Assembly (NCBI GenBank): GCA_030731695.1
Contig: JANQTK010000045.1
Location: forward strand, 3,250-25,317
From: Polaribacter sp.
GTDB taxonomy: Bacteria > Bacteroidota > Bacteroidia > Flavobacteriales > Flavobacteriaceae
Direction of reading: 5' to 3'
DNA: 22,068 bases
In this document: positions 8,181 to 16,549 of the stretch, one piece after another
How the letters are laid out: every line of letters starts with the position of its first letter
Position numbering within the stretch: position 1 is the first letter of the stretch
The notes under the pieces: model-generated
Told to the model about the DNA's origin: nothing
The model's database searches: none
What the model saw: the letters and a program-made list of their open reading frames with translations, nothing else
Translations under genes and position numbers: made by a program

Positions 8181-8207
8181 ATTTGTGAAATTAGTGCAAT
8201 TCGTGTC
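8181..8207 (+). repeat. Interspersed repeat copy 3
   Basis: This 27-nt segment begins ATTTGTGAAATTAGTG and ends AATTCGTGTC. It is identical at 23 of 27 positions to the reverse complement of 8011-8037. The sigma factor frame stays open into it, but that extension is not coding (see the sigma factor entry). Confidence 0.75.
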
Positions 8208-8278
8208 TAAAAGCACCAAATCAAAAATTCAAGTTACTCTAAAGTCAATAATTTTTCAAAAAACTTTTTTTATCAGGC

Positions 8279-8302
8279 AACCTTTTTGCAACTTGTGTCG
8301 TC
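8279..8302 (+). promoter_or_regulatory. ECF sigma-type promoter, probably autoregulatory
   Basis: The sequence has AAC (8279-8281, in GGCAACC), a 17-nt spacer, then CGTC (8299-8302). AAC and CGTC with 16-17 nt between them is the usual ECF promoter pattern, as at Bacillus SigM and SigX promoters. It lies 35 nt before the start of an ECF sigma factor gene, so self-activation is the simple reading. No TAnnTTTG housekeeping box was seen at this position. Confidence 0.6.
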
Positions 8303-8337
8303 TTTACAATTGTAAGGCATCACAAAAAAACAAAAGA

Positions 8338-8898
8338 TTGAAAATAATTACGTTGCATACCCAAGAAAAATTGCTCATCAAAAAAGCAATGGACAACAAT
8401 AGAGAAGCGCAAAAAGAATTGTTTGAGCGTTTTTCTCATAAAATGTTGGGCGTTTGCAGGCAATATGTAAAAGACATTTTTCATGCAGAAGATTTAATGC
8501 TCCAAGGATTTTTAAAGGTTTTTACTAATTTAAAAAACTTTGAACATAAGGGAAGTTTTGAAGGTTGGATTCGTAAAATAATGGTGAATACCTGTATTAC
8601 TTTTTTACGAAAAAAGAACGAGTTGGATTTTTATGAGGATGCAGATAGCTTTCAATCAGAAACTACAGAAAATCTCGAAAATACCACTGTTGAAGATCTT
8701 CAAAAGTTGATTGATTTGTTGCCTGATGGTTATAAAGTGGTGTTTAATTTGTATGCAATTGAAGGTTTTAAACATTCTGAAATTGCTGAAAAATTAGAAA
8801 TCACAGAAAGTACCTCTAAATCGCAATTGTTCAAAGCTCGAAAACTATTGCAAGAAAATTATTATAAATTGAATAAAACAGCTTATGAAAACAAATAA
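8338..8898 (+). CDS. ECF RNA polymerase sigma factor
   Basis: The product is a 186-residue sigma-70 family ECF factor. Region 2 runs about 20-85: LFERFSHKMLGVCRQYVKD, then HAEDLMLQGFLKVFTNL for core binding and -10 recognition, and GSFEGWIRKIMVNTC. Region 4 runs about 120-178: LLPDGYKVVFNLYAIEGFKH, then the helix-turn-helix SEIAEKLEITESTSKSQLFKA, which contacts the -35. The start chosen is TTG at 8338 (LKIITLHTQEKLLIKKA), because flavobacterial relatives begin with a MKII-LHTQEK segment. The ATG at 8389 would remove the first helix, and the GTG at 8185 lies in repeat DNA upstream of the promoter. It overlaps the next gene by 14 nt, which implies co-translation with its likely anti-sigma factor. 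Confidence 0.93.
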   Translation: MKIITLHTQEKLLIKKAMDNNREAQKELFERFSHKMLGVCRQYVKDIFHAEDLMLQGFLKVFTNLKNFEHKGSFEGWIRKIMVNTCITFLRKKNELDFYEDADSFQSETTENLENTTVEDLQKLIDLLPDGYKVVFNLYAIEGFKHSEIAEKLEITESTSKSQLFKARKLLQENYYKLNKTAYENK

Positions 8899-9661
8899 CA
8901 TAGACAACACAGTTCGCGAAAAGCTGCAAAACAGAATCTTGCAACCATCTGATTCAGCTTGGGAACGTTTGGCTGTTCAATTGGATGAGCAACCTAAAAA
9001 AGCAACAAAATCGTGGATTTTTTACAGCAGTATTGCTGCCGGAATTTTATTATTAGTTTCTGTAGGATTGAGTTTGGTTTTATCAAAAAATGAGGAAATG
9101 ATTCCGACTCAAAAAATTGTAAATCAACCTATTGATACAGCTGAAGTAAATAAAAAAGTAGATGTAAAAATAGATGAAAACAAACCAAAAACAATGCTAG
9201 TTCAGCAAACTGATATCAAAAATACAACTCCAAAAAGCAGCCTTAAAAAAGAGGTTCAAAAGGATCAAATTATTGAAAATTTGATGGCAGATAATTTAGT
9301 TTTTGATTCGTTACATAACGGAATTGAAACGGTTCAAAATCAAACAGAAAAATCTGAAAAGTATATTACAAAAGAAACAGCAACATCCATCAAAATCAAT
9401 AGTGAAGATTTGTTATATGCAGTGACACATTCCCCTAAAGAAGTGCAAACATATTATGCAAAATACCAAGTTGATAGAGAAGATGTGATGCGAATTATCA
9501 AAAAAGAACTCAAACAATCCAACATCAAACTTAATCCTGAAACCATTTTGGCAGAGGTTGAAAAAACCATTGATGAAGACGATTTTAAAAATAATTTTAT
9601 GCAATTTCTCAAAAAAAGAGTGGTAGATATTGCCAGTGCAATAGCCAGCAGAAATGATTAA
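8885..9661 (+). CDS. Probable anti-sigma factor, single-pass membrane protein
   Basis: The 258-residue protein has a cytoplasmic N-terminus of about 43 residues, one membrane helix at about 44-66 (WIFYSSIAAGILLLVSVGL) and a periplasmic C-terminal region of about 190 residues. The periplasmic part is rich in Lys, Glu, Gln and Asn. The N-terminus has EKLQNRILQPSDSAWERLAVQLDE; such a SAWERL segment occurs in membrane proteins encoded next to ECF sigma factors in this phylum. The start overlaps the sigma gene by 14 nt in another frame. By position and topology it probably holds the sigma factor at the membrane and releases it on an envelope signal. No zinc-binding HXXXCXXC anti-sigma motif is present. 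The function is inferred, not shown by a named domain. Confidence 0.75.
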   Translation: MKTNNIDNTVREKLQNRILQPSDSAWERLAVQLDEQPKKATKSWIFYSSIAAGILLLVSVGLSLVLSKNEEMIPTQKIVNQPIDTAEVNKKVDVKIDENKPKTMLVQQTDIKNTTPKSSLKKEVQKDQIIENLMADNLVFDSLHNGIETVQNQTEKSEKYITKETATSIKINSEDLLYAVTHSPKEVQTYYAKYQVDREDVMRIIKKELKQSNIKLNPETILAEVEKTIDEDDFKNNFMQFLKKRVVDIASAIASRND

Positions 9662-9710
9662 AATTCATAATTACATTCACTAAAAACAAACCTTTAAAAA
9701 ACCCAAAACC

Positions 9711-10814
9711 ATGAAAAGAATACTACTAACACTAGTGTTGTTATGCACAACTATTGCCCAATCTCAAGAAAAAACTTTTGAAAAAGAAGTGGCAAAAATC
9801 TCGAAAAGAATAGAAATCATTACCAAACAACAAAAAGATTCTTTAAAAACGAAAGTCGTTGATATTGACAAAAAGTTGGAAAATGGGGAAATTTCAGATG
9901 AAAATGCTAACAGTCAAAAAAAACAAGCTGCTGAATATCATGCCAAACAAATTGAAGTATTGGTAAGCGAACAAGAGCGTTTGTTGCAATTGTTAGTGCA
10001 AGACAAAACCAATGGTAAAATAGCAAGTAGCGATGATTTCTTTGGTGAAAACGAAGATTACAAAACGTTCTCTATCGGGAATACTACTTTTCGTTTCAAT
10101 GTTTCTGATGATGATAATGACAGAAATAGAAGGAAAGAAAGAAAATGGAACTATAAAAATCGCAGTAGCAGAAGAACATCAACCCAATTTGTGTTTGCAA
10201 TGGGAATTAACAATGTTTTGGAAAATGATCAATTAGCTTCTTTGAACGATTCTGAATACGAACTATGGCGTTCCCGTTTTTATGAATTGGGTTGGACGTG
10301 GAAAACACGCTTTTCAAAAGAGCCTTCGCAATTGTATTTCAAATATGGAGTATCATTTTTATGGAACAATTTGCGATTAGAAGACAATCAAGTTCACGAA
10401 AAAAATGGTGATATCACAGCTATTGTAACCTATCCTAATCAATTATCAGAAAGTAGATTACGTCATGTGCAAATGAATTTCCCAATGCATGTGGAGTGGG
10501 ATTTATCTAAAAACAAAACCAACAAAGAAGGCAAGGTTTTAGACAGAAGAAACGATTCTTTTAGAATTGGATTGGGAGGTTTTGTAGGTTTTAAATTGGG
10601 CACAAGGCAATATTTGGAATACCAAGACAACAATGGAGTTGCCATTACAGAATTGCAAAAAAACAATTTCAATATGAATACTGTTAACTACGGAATCAGT
10701 TCGTATGTTGGTTATAAATCTACCAGTTTGTATGTAAAATACGATTTAAATCCGTTGTTTCAAGATACCAACACACGCAATATTTCTATGGGAATTCGTT
10801 TGGATTTGGATTAA
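9711..10814 (+). CDS. Secreted coiled-coil plus outer-membrane beta-barrel protein, unknown function
   Basis: The 367-residue protein begins with a clear signal peptide (MKRILLTLVLLCTTIAQS, cleavage near 18-19). Residues 20-95 are charged and heptad-like (EKEVAKISKRIEIITKQQKDS and KKQAAEYHAKQIEVLVSEQER), consistent with a coiled coil. From about 150 onward alternating hydrophobic and polar strands (FVFAMGINNVL, LYFKYGVSFLWNNL, FRIGLGGFVGFKLG, SLYVKYDLNPLF, ISMGIRLDLD) suggest an outer-membrane beta-barrel like PorT-type proteins. It follows the anti-sigma gene by 49 nt and ends before a strong terminator, so it probably belongs to the same transcript. It could be the sensor or target of the sigma pathway. 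I do not recognise a specific family. Confidence 0.8.
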   Translation: MKRILLTLVLLCTTIAQSQEKTFEKEVAKISKRIEIITKQQKDSLKTKVVDIDKKLENGEISDENANSQKKQAAEYHAKQIEVLVSEQERLLQLLVQDKTNGKIASSDDFFGENEDYKTFSIGNTTFRFNVSDDDNDRNRRKERKWNYKNRSSRRTSTQFVFAMGINNVLENDQLASLNDSEYELWRSRFYELGWTWKTRFSKEPSQLYFKYGVSFLWNNLRLEDNQVHEKNGDITAIVTYPNQLSESRLRHVQMNFPMHVEWDLSKNKTNKEGKVLDRRNDSFRIGLGGFVGFKLGTRQYLEYQDNNGVAITELQKNNFNMNTVNYGISSYVGYKSTSLYVKYDLNPLFQDTNTRNISMGIRLDLD

Positions 10815-10834
10815 TCAACACACTTTGTTTTCCT

Positions 10835-10868
10835 AAAACCTTCATTGATTTTTCAGTGGAGGTTTTTT
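10835..10868 (+). terminator. Intrinsic terminator after the sigma/anti-sigma/barrel operon
   Basis: The stem is 14 bp (10835-10848 with 10853-10866) with only two G-T pairs and a TTTT loop. Its descending arm runs into a TTTTTT tract ending at 10868, and more T follows. It is the clearest terminator in the window and separates the sigma operon from the AsmA-like gene. Confidence 0.85.
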
Positions 10869-10901
10869 GTTTTTAACCTATAATTTTGATTCTAAATCAT
10901 A

Positions 10902-10933
10902 TTGTTAACTCAATAAAAAAATTAATAGATTTG
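10902..10933 (+). promoter_or_regulatory. Bacteroidetes promoter for the AsmA-like gene
   Basis: TTG at 10902-10904, a 21-nt spacer, then TAGATTTG (10926-10933), a perfect TAnnTTTG -7 box. The predicted transcription start near 10937 gives a leader of about 16 nt before the ATG at 10953. Confidence 0.65.
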
Positions 10934-10952
10934 TAAAAAATTAGCATTCAAA

Positions 10953-13900
10953 ATGACAAAAATAAACTTTGACTTTAAACGTTTGAAAAAAGTAATTTTG
11001 TATTTTTTTTTAGGTTTTCTTTTGCTGTTTATAACAACATTAGCCATAGTGTATCTTAAAAAAGATGCTATTATTTCAAAAGTCATCAATCATGCAAATA
11101 CAACATATAAAGGCTTGGTCATCATTGATAAAACCACTATTTCTCCTTTCGAAAATTTTCCATATATTTCTGTCAGGCTAAAAAATGTACAAGTTTTCGA
11201 AACCAAATCTATTGATACTTTGGCAATTATTGATGTAAAAACGGCTTACATCGGTTTTGATTTTTGGCAGTTTATCAAAAGTGATTTTCAAATAAAAAAA
11301 ATTGTTTTAAAAGATGGTTTTATCAACATCAAACAATATCAAAACAACGAGTATAATATTGTGCATGCTTTTGATCCTCTTGAAGCTGAAATTGCGGAGA
11401 ATAATGAACCTTTTACAGTAGATATTGACAAAATTCATATCACAAATATTGATGTAAAAAAAGAAGTTGTTGCCACCAAAATAATGGTTGAAATCGATAT
11501 AAAAGATGCTGATGCGTCTTTTGAAAAATCGGAAAAAGAAATTAAACTGAATTTAGATAGTCAGTTTACGTTGAATGTTTTTAAAGACAACAAACCTTCC
11601 TATATCTATCACAAACATCTAGAATTGCAAACCGAATTTGATTTCGATAAATTGACACACATCGTTAATTTCGAAAAATCAACACTGAAAGTAGATGGAG
11701 CTGAGTTTGATATGATTGGTACCATTGATATTGACAATGAAATGTTTGTTGATTTGGCGTTTTCTGGTAAAAAACCCAATTTCGATTTATTGATTGCTTT
11801 TGCACCCGAAGATTTAATTCCAACGCTTAAAAGCTACGAAAATCTTGGTAAAATTTATTTTGATGCGCAGGTAAAAGGCAAAACAGCCAACAACCAAAAT
11901 CCGGCTATCAATGCTACTTTTGGTTGCAAAGACGGATATATAAAAGACCGAGATTCAAAAAAAGTATTGGACAAATTGGGATTTCAATGCACGTTTACAA
12001 ATGGCGAAAATCATAGTGATTCCACTTCGGTTTTTGAATTGAAAGATTTTAGTGCAAGACCCGAAGTTGGGAAATTTAAAGCCAATTTAAAGGTTGTAAA
12101 CTTTAGTTCTCCTGAAATTGACATGCGTTTGGATGCTGATTTGGACTTAGATTTTTTCAGTAAATTTTTTAAGTTGAAAGATTTAAAAAACCTATCAGGT
12201 CAAGTGCTTTTAACCATGAATTTTCATGATATCATTGATTTGCAACAACCTGAAAAAGCGTTGAAAAATTTAAATCAAGCGTATTTTTCAAAACTTCAGA
12301 TAAAAAATCTCAATTTCAAATCAGACAAATACCATTTGCCACTCAGTAATTTAAATGTAGATGCCAATGTAACAGGAGAAAATTTAGATTTGAAAAACTG
12401 CAGTTTTAACTTGGGTAAAAATGATTTAGCTATCAACGGAAAAATTTCCAATATTCCTGCAATTATTCACAAATTAGATGAGCTGATTTTAGCAGAATTG
12501 CATATAAAATCAAACAAATTAGACATCAATCAATTATTGCCAAAAACGGATACACCATCAACTATTGATGAAATTGTTTCAAATTTAAAGTTTGACTTAA
12601 ATTTTACAGGAAAAGCTAACACATTCACCACCTCTAAATCGTTACCAATTGGCAATTATTATGTGACCAATATTGCTGCCAATCTAAAAAATTATCATCA
12701 TCAATTGAATGGACTTAATGGGGTTTTTTATATCAATGACAAGGATGTGCTTATCAAACGTTTTGATGGAAAGTTAGATACTTCTGATTTTCATTTTGAT
12801 GGAAAAATTGGAAATTATGATTTATGGTTGTCAGAAAATAAAATTGGCGATACCACTATCGATTTTGATTTGACAAGTAAAGAAATTCATTTTAAAGATA
12901 TTTTCACCTATAAAGGCAACAATTTTATGCCAGAAGAATATAGAAATGAAGATGTGAAAAATTTAAAACTTCATGGAAATGTTTCACTTCACTATCAAAA
13001 AAACATCCTACAATCAACCGATTTTTACCTAACAGAATTGCGTGCAAAATTAAAAATGCATCCTTTAAAATTGCACGGTTTTAATGGAAATATGCATCTT
13101 GAAAATGATATTTTAAAAATTAAAAACTTTTCAGGAAACTTAGGAAATAATGATTTTAAAGTGAATGGAACGTATTATGTAAAAGACAATACCAATTTTC
13201 ATCAACTGAATATTGATTCTAAACGTTTGAATATCAATGAAATTATCACCTATAACCAGCCAGAAGTTACAGAAAAAATTGATCATGATGCTGTACCAAA
13301 TATTTTCGAAAAACCGTTTCCAAATGTAATTCTAACTGCAAAAATCAATGATTTAACGTATGAAAAATTTCATTTAGAAAATATCATTGGCCAACTGAAA
13401 ATAAAAGAAAATCACATGGTATTTGTGGACAAAATGCAGTTTTTGGCAGCCAGTGGTTTGGTTGATATTTCAGGTTATTTTAACGGGTCTAATCCTAAAA
13501 ATATTTATTTGAACCCTGATATCAAATTGCAAAAAGTGGATATGGATAAATTGTTCATCAAATTTGATAATTTTGGTCAAGATCAATTGATTTCAGAAAA
13601 TATTCATGGATTATTAACGGGGAGAATTACTGGTAAAATTTTGCTTCATACAGATTTAACTCCCATGATCAATGATTCTAATTTGCAAATGGATGTTTCT
13701 ATAGAAAATGGAAGATTGGATAATTTTGCACCAATGCAAGCCATGTCAACCTATTTTGGGGATAAAAATTTAAACCGTATAAAATTTGACAAACTAGAAA
13801 ATCGATTTACTTTAAAAAATGGTGAATTGTCTTTTCCAAACATGATAATCAATTCAACTTTGGGTTATTTAGAAATTTCAGGAAGTCAATCTGTAGATTT

Positions 13901-14186
13901 AACGATGGATTATTATGTACGTGTTCCACTAAAAATTGTTGGAAAAGCGGCGTTTAACAAACTATTTAAAAGCAAACCCAAAGAAATTAGCCCTGAGCAA
14001 GAAGACGAGTTAATTATCAAAGATCCAGAAAAGCGCATGCGATTTATCAACATTCGAATGCTTGGAAAACCAGACGACTTTAAAATATCTCTTAAGAAAA
14101 ATAAAGAGATAAAATCCGGAGTTCAATTCAAAAAAACCGATGATTTTCTGTTTGATGATATTGAATCTGAATTTCAAGAAAACTGA
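10953..14186 (+). CDS. AsmA/TamB-like large membrane-anchored periplasmic protein
   Basis: The 1077-residue protein has an N-terminal signal anchor (about 14-37, YFFLGFLLLFITTLAIVYL) and then a long chain of beta-strand repeats. Typical pieces are KNVQVFETKSIDTLAIIDVK, DGAEFDMIGTIDID, NLSGQVLLTMNFHD and TDLTPMINDSNLQMDVSIENG. This is the AsmA pattern, a family of inner-membrane proteins with periplasmic beta-groove domains implicated in lipid transport to the outer membrane. The length is within the range of Bacteroidetes AsmA-family proteins. The C-terminal end (MRFINIRMLGKPDDFKISLKK) matches the closing segment of AsmA-like C-terminal domains. It stands alone, with its own promoter and a terminator upstream. 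The substrate cannot be told from sequence. Confidence 0.85.
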   Translation: MTKINFDFKRLKKVILYFFLGFLLLFITTLAIVYLKKDAIISKVINHANTTYKGLVIIDKTTISPFENFPYISVRLKNVQVFETKSIDTLAIIDVKTAYIGFDFWQFIKSDFQIKKIVLKDGFINIKQYQNNEYNIVHAFDPLEAEIAENNEPFTVDIDKIHITNIDVKKEVVATKIMVEIDIKDADASFEKSEKEIKLNLDSQFTLNVFKDNKPSYIYHKHLELQTEFDFDKLTHIVNFEKSTLKVDGAEFDMIGTIDIDNEMFVDLAFSGKKPNFDLLIAFAPEDLIPTLKSYENLGKIYFDAQVKGKTANNQNPAINATFGCKDGYIKDRDSKKVLDKLGFQCTFTNGENHSDSTSVFELKDFSARPEVGKFKANLKVVNFSSPEIDMRLDADLDLDFFSKFFKLKDLKNLSGQVLLTMNFHDIIDLQQPEKALKNLNQAYFSKLQIKNLNFKSDKYHLPLSNLNVDANVTGENLDLKNCSFNLGKNDLAINGKISNIPAIIHKLDELILAELHIKSNKLDINQLLPKTDTPSTIDEIVSNLKFDLNFTGKANTFTTSKSLPIGNYYVTNIAANLKNYHHQLNGLNGVFYINDKDVLIKRFDGKLDTSDFHFDGKIGNYDLWLSENKIGDTTIDFDLTSKEIHFKDIFTYKGNNFMPEEYRNEDVKNLKLHGNVSLHYQKNILQSTDFYLTELRAKLKMHPLKLHGFNGNMHLENDILKIKNFSGNLGNNDFKVNGTYYVKDNTNFHQLNIDSKRLNINEIITYNQPEVTEKIDHDAVPNIFEKPFPNVILTAKINDLTYEKFHLENIIGQLKIKENHMVFVDKMQFLAASGLVDISGYFNGSNPKNIYLNPDIKLQKVDMDKLFIKFDNFGQDQLISENIHGLLTGRITGKILLHTDLTPMINDSNLQMDVSIENGRLDNFAPMQAMSTYFGDKNLNRIKFDKLENRFTLKNGELSFPNMIINSTLGYLEISGSQSVDLTMDYYVRVPLKIVGKAAFNKLFKSKPKEISPEQEDELIIKDPEKRMRFINIRMLGKPDDFKISLKKNKEIKSGVQFKKTDDFLFDDIESEFQEN

Positions 14187-14368
14187 TATTTTTTGAAAAC
14201 AGAGATAAAATACTGGAACTTTTAAAGTGTTTTTTATCAAAGGTTTTCCGCTTTACATCAACCATTATTTTTATTATTTGAAATATCCAACATTTTTGAT
14301 TGACCATTATTTTATGTCAAAAATTAATGTACATTTATGGACATATTCAGCCCTCAAAGTATAAAGGA

Positions 14369-16516
14369 ATGACGGATTTCTTTCAAGATTTAGTACACGA
14401 ATTTGATCTGCCATTAGGAAATCCTGTGTTGGTTTTTTCTTTGATTCTTTTCATCATTTTATTATCTCCCATTTTATTACGAAAGTTGAACATTCCTGGA
14501 ATTATTGGATTGATTATTTCTGGGGTTGTAATAGGTCCTTATGGCTTGAATATTTTGGAAAAAAATGCTGCCATTGAGTTGTTTTCAACCATTGGATTGC
14601 TGTACATTATGTTTATTGCTGGCTTAGAATTAGACATGAATCAGTTCAAATCCAATAAAAACAAAAGTTTATTATTTGGATTTTTCACCTTCTTTTTTCC
14701 TTTATCTATCGGATTTCCAGTTTGTTATTACTTTCTTAAATTAGATTTTAATGCAAGTTTATTAACGGCAAGTATGTTTGCAACACATACTTTGGTTGCA
14801 TATCCGATTGTTAGTAAATTAGGAATTTCGAAAAATGAAGCAGTTGCAATAACAGTAGGAGGAACCATTTTAACGGATACAGCTGTATTGATTATTTTGG
14901 CAGTTATTGTAGGAAATAGTCAAGGAAATATTTCTGCTGACTTTTGGATTCGATTGATTGTTTCATTGTCAATTTTTTCGGCAATTATGTTTTTAATCAT
15001 TCCAAAAATTGCAAAATGGTTTTTTCAAAAACTAGAAAGCGAAAAACATTCTCATTATATTTTTGTGTTATCAATTGTATTTTTAGCAGCTTTTTTAGCG
15101 GAAGTTGCAGGTGTAGAACCTATTATTGGCGCTTTTGTGGCAGGATTGGCTTTAAATAAACTCATTCCTCATTCCTCAGCTTTAATGAATCGAATTGAGT
15201 TTATTGGAAACTCCTTGTTCATTCCCTTTTTTCTAATTAGCGTTGGAATGTTGGTAGATATTAGGATAATACTAAGTGGTCCAACTGCATTGATTGTGGC
15301 TGCAACACTCTCATTAGTTGCTTTATTCGGAAAATGGTTTGCAGCTTTTTTTTCACAATTGGTTTTCAAATACTCAAGTGCTCAAAGGCAACTCATTTTT
15401 GGTTTAAGTAGTGCACACGCTGCAGCAACTTTAGCGGTTATTTTAGTTGGATATAAAGCAAACATATTAGATGAAAATATTTTAAACGGAACCATTGTTT
15501 TGATTTTAATTACTTGTATTGTAGCCACATTTGCTACAGAAAAAGCAGCCAAAAAAGTCATCATTGAGTCCGAAGATGATAATTCAGGATTATTAAGTGC
15601 CAATTATTACAATAACGAACATATTTTATTGCCCATTGCAAATGTAGAAAGCATTGAAAAATTATTGGAATTTTCAATTTTTATAAAAAACAAAAAGTCA
15701 CCAAATCCAGTTTCAATTCTCTCCGTGGTTACCAATAATGATGAAGCTGAAGTCAATATTTTAAAAGCAAGAAACAAGCTTGAGGAATTTGTGAAACAAG
15801 GTTCTGCATCCGAAACAAAAGTATCAGTAATCACAACGATTGATCATAATCCTGCAAGTGGAATTGCAAGAATTTCTAGAGAAATTATGGCGAATATCAT
15901 TGTTTTAGGATGGCCAAAAAGTACTGGATTTATTGATAAAATTATAGGAGAAAAGGTAGATACTATTCTAAATAATACTGATAAAACAACATTTATTTGT
16001 CATCTTGAAAAGCCATTGGTTTTACACAAACGAATTATCATTGCAGCTCCACCATTGACCGAATTTGAAAATGGTTTTGAACACTGGCTTACAAAAATCA
16101 CAAAATTGGCGCAAGAATTAAGCATTCCAATGATTATGTATTGTGCTGATGAAACCAAAAAATCAGTTCAAAAAGTTTTTAAAAAGTCCAAATTATCTGC
16201 AGAAATAACGTTCATACAATTTGATGATTGGGATGATTTTTTAATTCTTTCTCGAAATATCAAAGAAAATGATTTTTTTATATTGGTTTCTGCTCGAAAA
16301 GGAGCTACTTCTTACATGCCTGCTTTAGAAAATCTTCCAACCAAGCTCGAAAAACATTTTTCAGAAAACAGTGTTTTGCTAATTTATCCACAGCAATATC
16401 ATCAGAACTTTGGAAGCGAGCATTATGAAGATATAAACACAGCTACCATCAATCTTGGGATTGAAAAGATTCAAAAAATGAAGAGAAATATAGGCACTAT
16501 TTTTTCAAAAGATTGA
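14369..16516 (+). CDS. CPA2-family cation/proton antiporter with two Usp-like domains
   Basis: The 715-residue protein has a Na+/H+ exchanger domain with about 12 helices (residues 15-400). It includes NIPGIIGLIISGVVIGPYGL near the start, GGTILTDTAVLIILAVIVG and EVAGVEPIIGAFVAGLALNK. The C-terminal 300 residues hold two Usp-like domains. The first runs about 415-545, from HILLPIANV to NIIVLGWPKSTGF. The second runs about 553-690, starting at KRIIIAAPP. The protein probably exchanges Na+ or K+ for protons at the inner membrane, with the cytoplasmic domains in regulation. The ATG at 14369 is preferred: MTDFFQDLVHEFDLPLGNPV leads straight into helix 1. In-frame starts at 14300 (TTG) and 14327 add an extension with no membrane or domain character. 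Confidence 0.9.
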   Translation: MTDFFQDLVHEFDLPLGNPVLVFSLILFIILLSPILLRKLNIPGIIGLIISGVVIGPYGLNILEKNAAIELFSTIGLLYIMFIAGLELDMNQFKSNKNKSLLFGFFTFFFPLSIGFPVCYYFLKLDFNASLLTASMFATHTLVAYPIVSKLGISKNEAVAITVGGTILTDTAVLIILAVIVGNSQGNISADFWIRLIVSLSIFSAIMFLIIPKIAKWFFQKLESEKHSHYIFVLSIVFLAAFLAEVAGVEPIIGAFVAGLALNKLIPHSSALMNRIEFIGNSLFIPFFLISVGMLVDIRIILSGPTALIVAATLSLVALFGKWFAAFFSQLVFKYSSAQRQLIFGLSSAHAAATLAVILVGYKANILDENILNGTIVLILITCIVATFATEKAAKKVIIESEDDNSGLLSANYYNNEHILLPIANVESIEKLLEFSIFIKNKKSPNPVSILSVVTNNDEAEVNILKARNKLEEFVKQGSASETKVSVITTIDHNPASGIARISREIMANIIVLGWPKSTGFIDKIIGEKVDTILNNTDKTTFICHLEKPLVLHKRIIIAAPPLTEFENGFEHWLTKITKLAQELSIPMIMYCADETKKSVQKVFKKSKLSAEITFIQFDDWDDFLILSRNIKENDFFILVSARKGATSYMPALENLPTKLEKHFSENSVLLIYPQQYHQNFGSEHYEDINTATINLGIEKIQKMKRNIGTIFSKD

Positions 16517-16549
16517 TGCTAAATAATTGATTAAAAGAATTTTGATAGG

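Larger units (their letters stand above)
8002..8337. other. 336-nt intergenic region between the cco operon and the sigma factor gene
   Basis: The region has two parts. Bases 8011-8207 are built largely from repeat copies and fragments of the same element. Bases 8208-8337 are unique and hold an ECF-type promoter (8279-8302) and the leader of the sigma factor gene. No small gene, tRNA or riboswitch-like structure was recognised. Confidence 0.7.

Noticed and set aside
8185..8337. N-terminal extension of the ECF sigma factor from a GTG start
   Set aside because: The extension is encoded by an interspersed repeat and by DNA upstream of the ECF promoter, and it has no sigma-like sequence.
14299..14320. 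TTGAC-N11-GTCAA inverted repeat before the CPA2 antiporter
   Set aside because: The half-sites match a CRP/FNR-type motif, but the spacer is 11 rather than 4 nt and the arms are only 5 bp.
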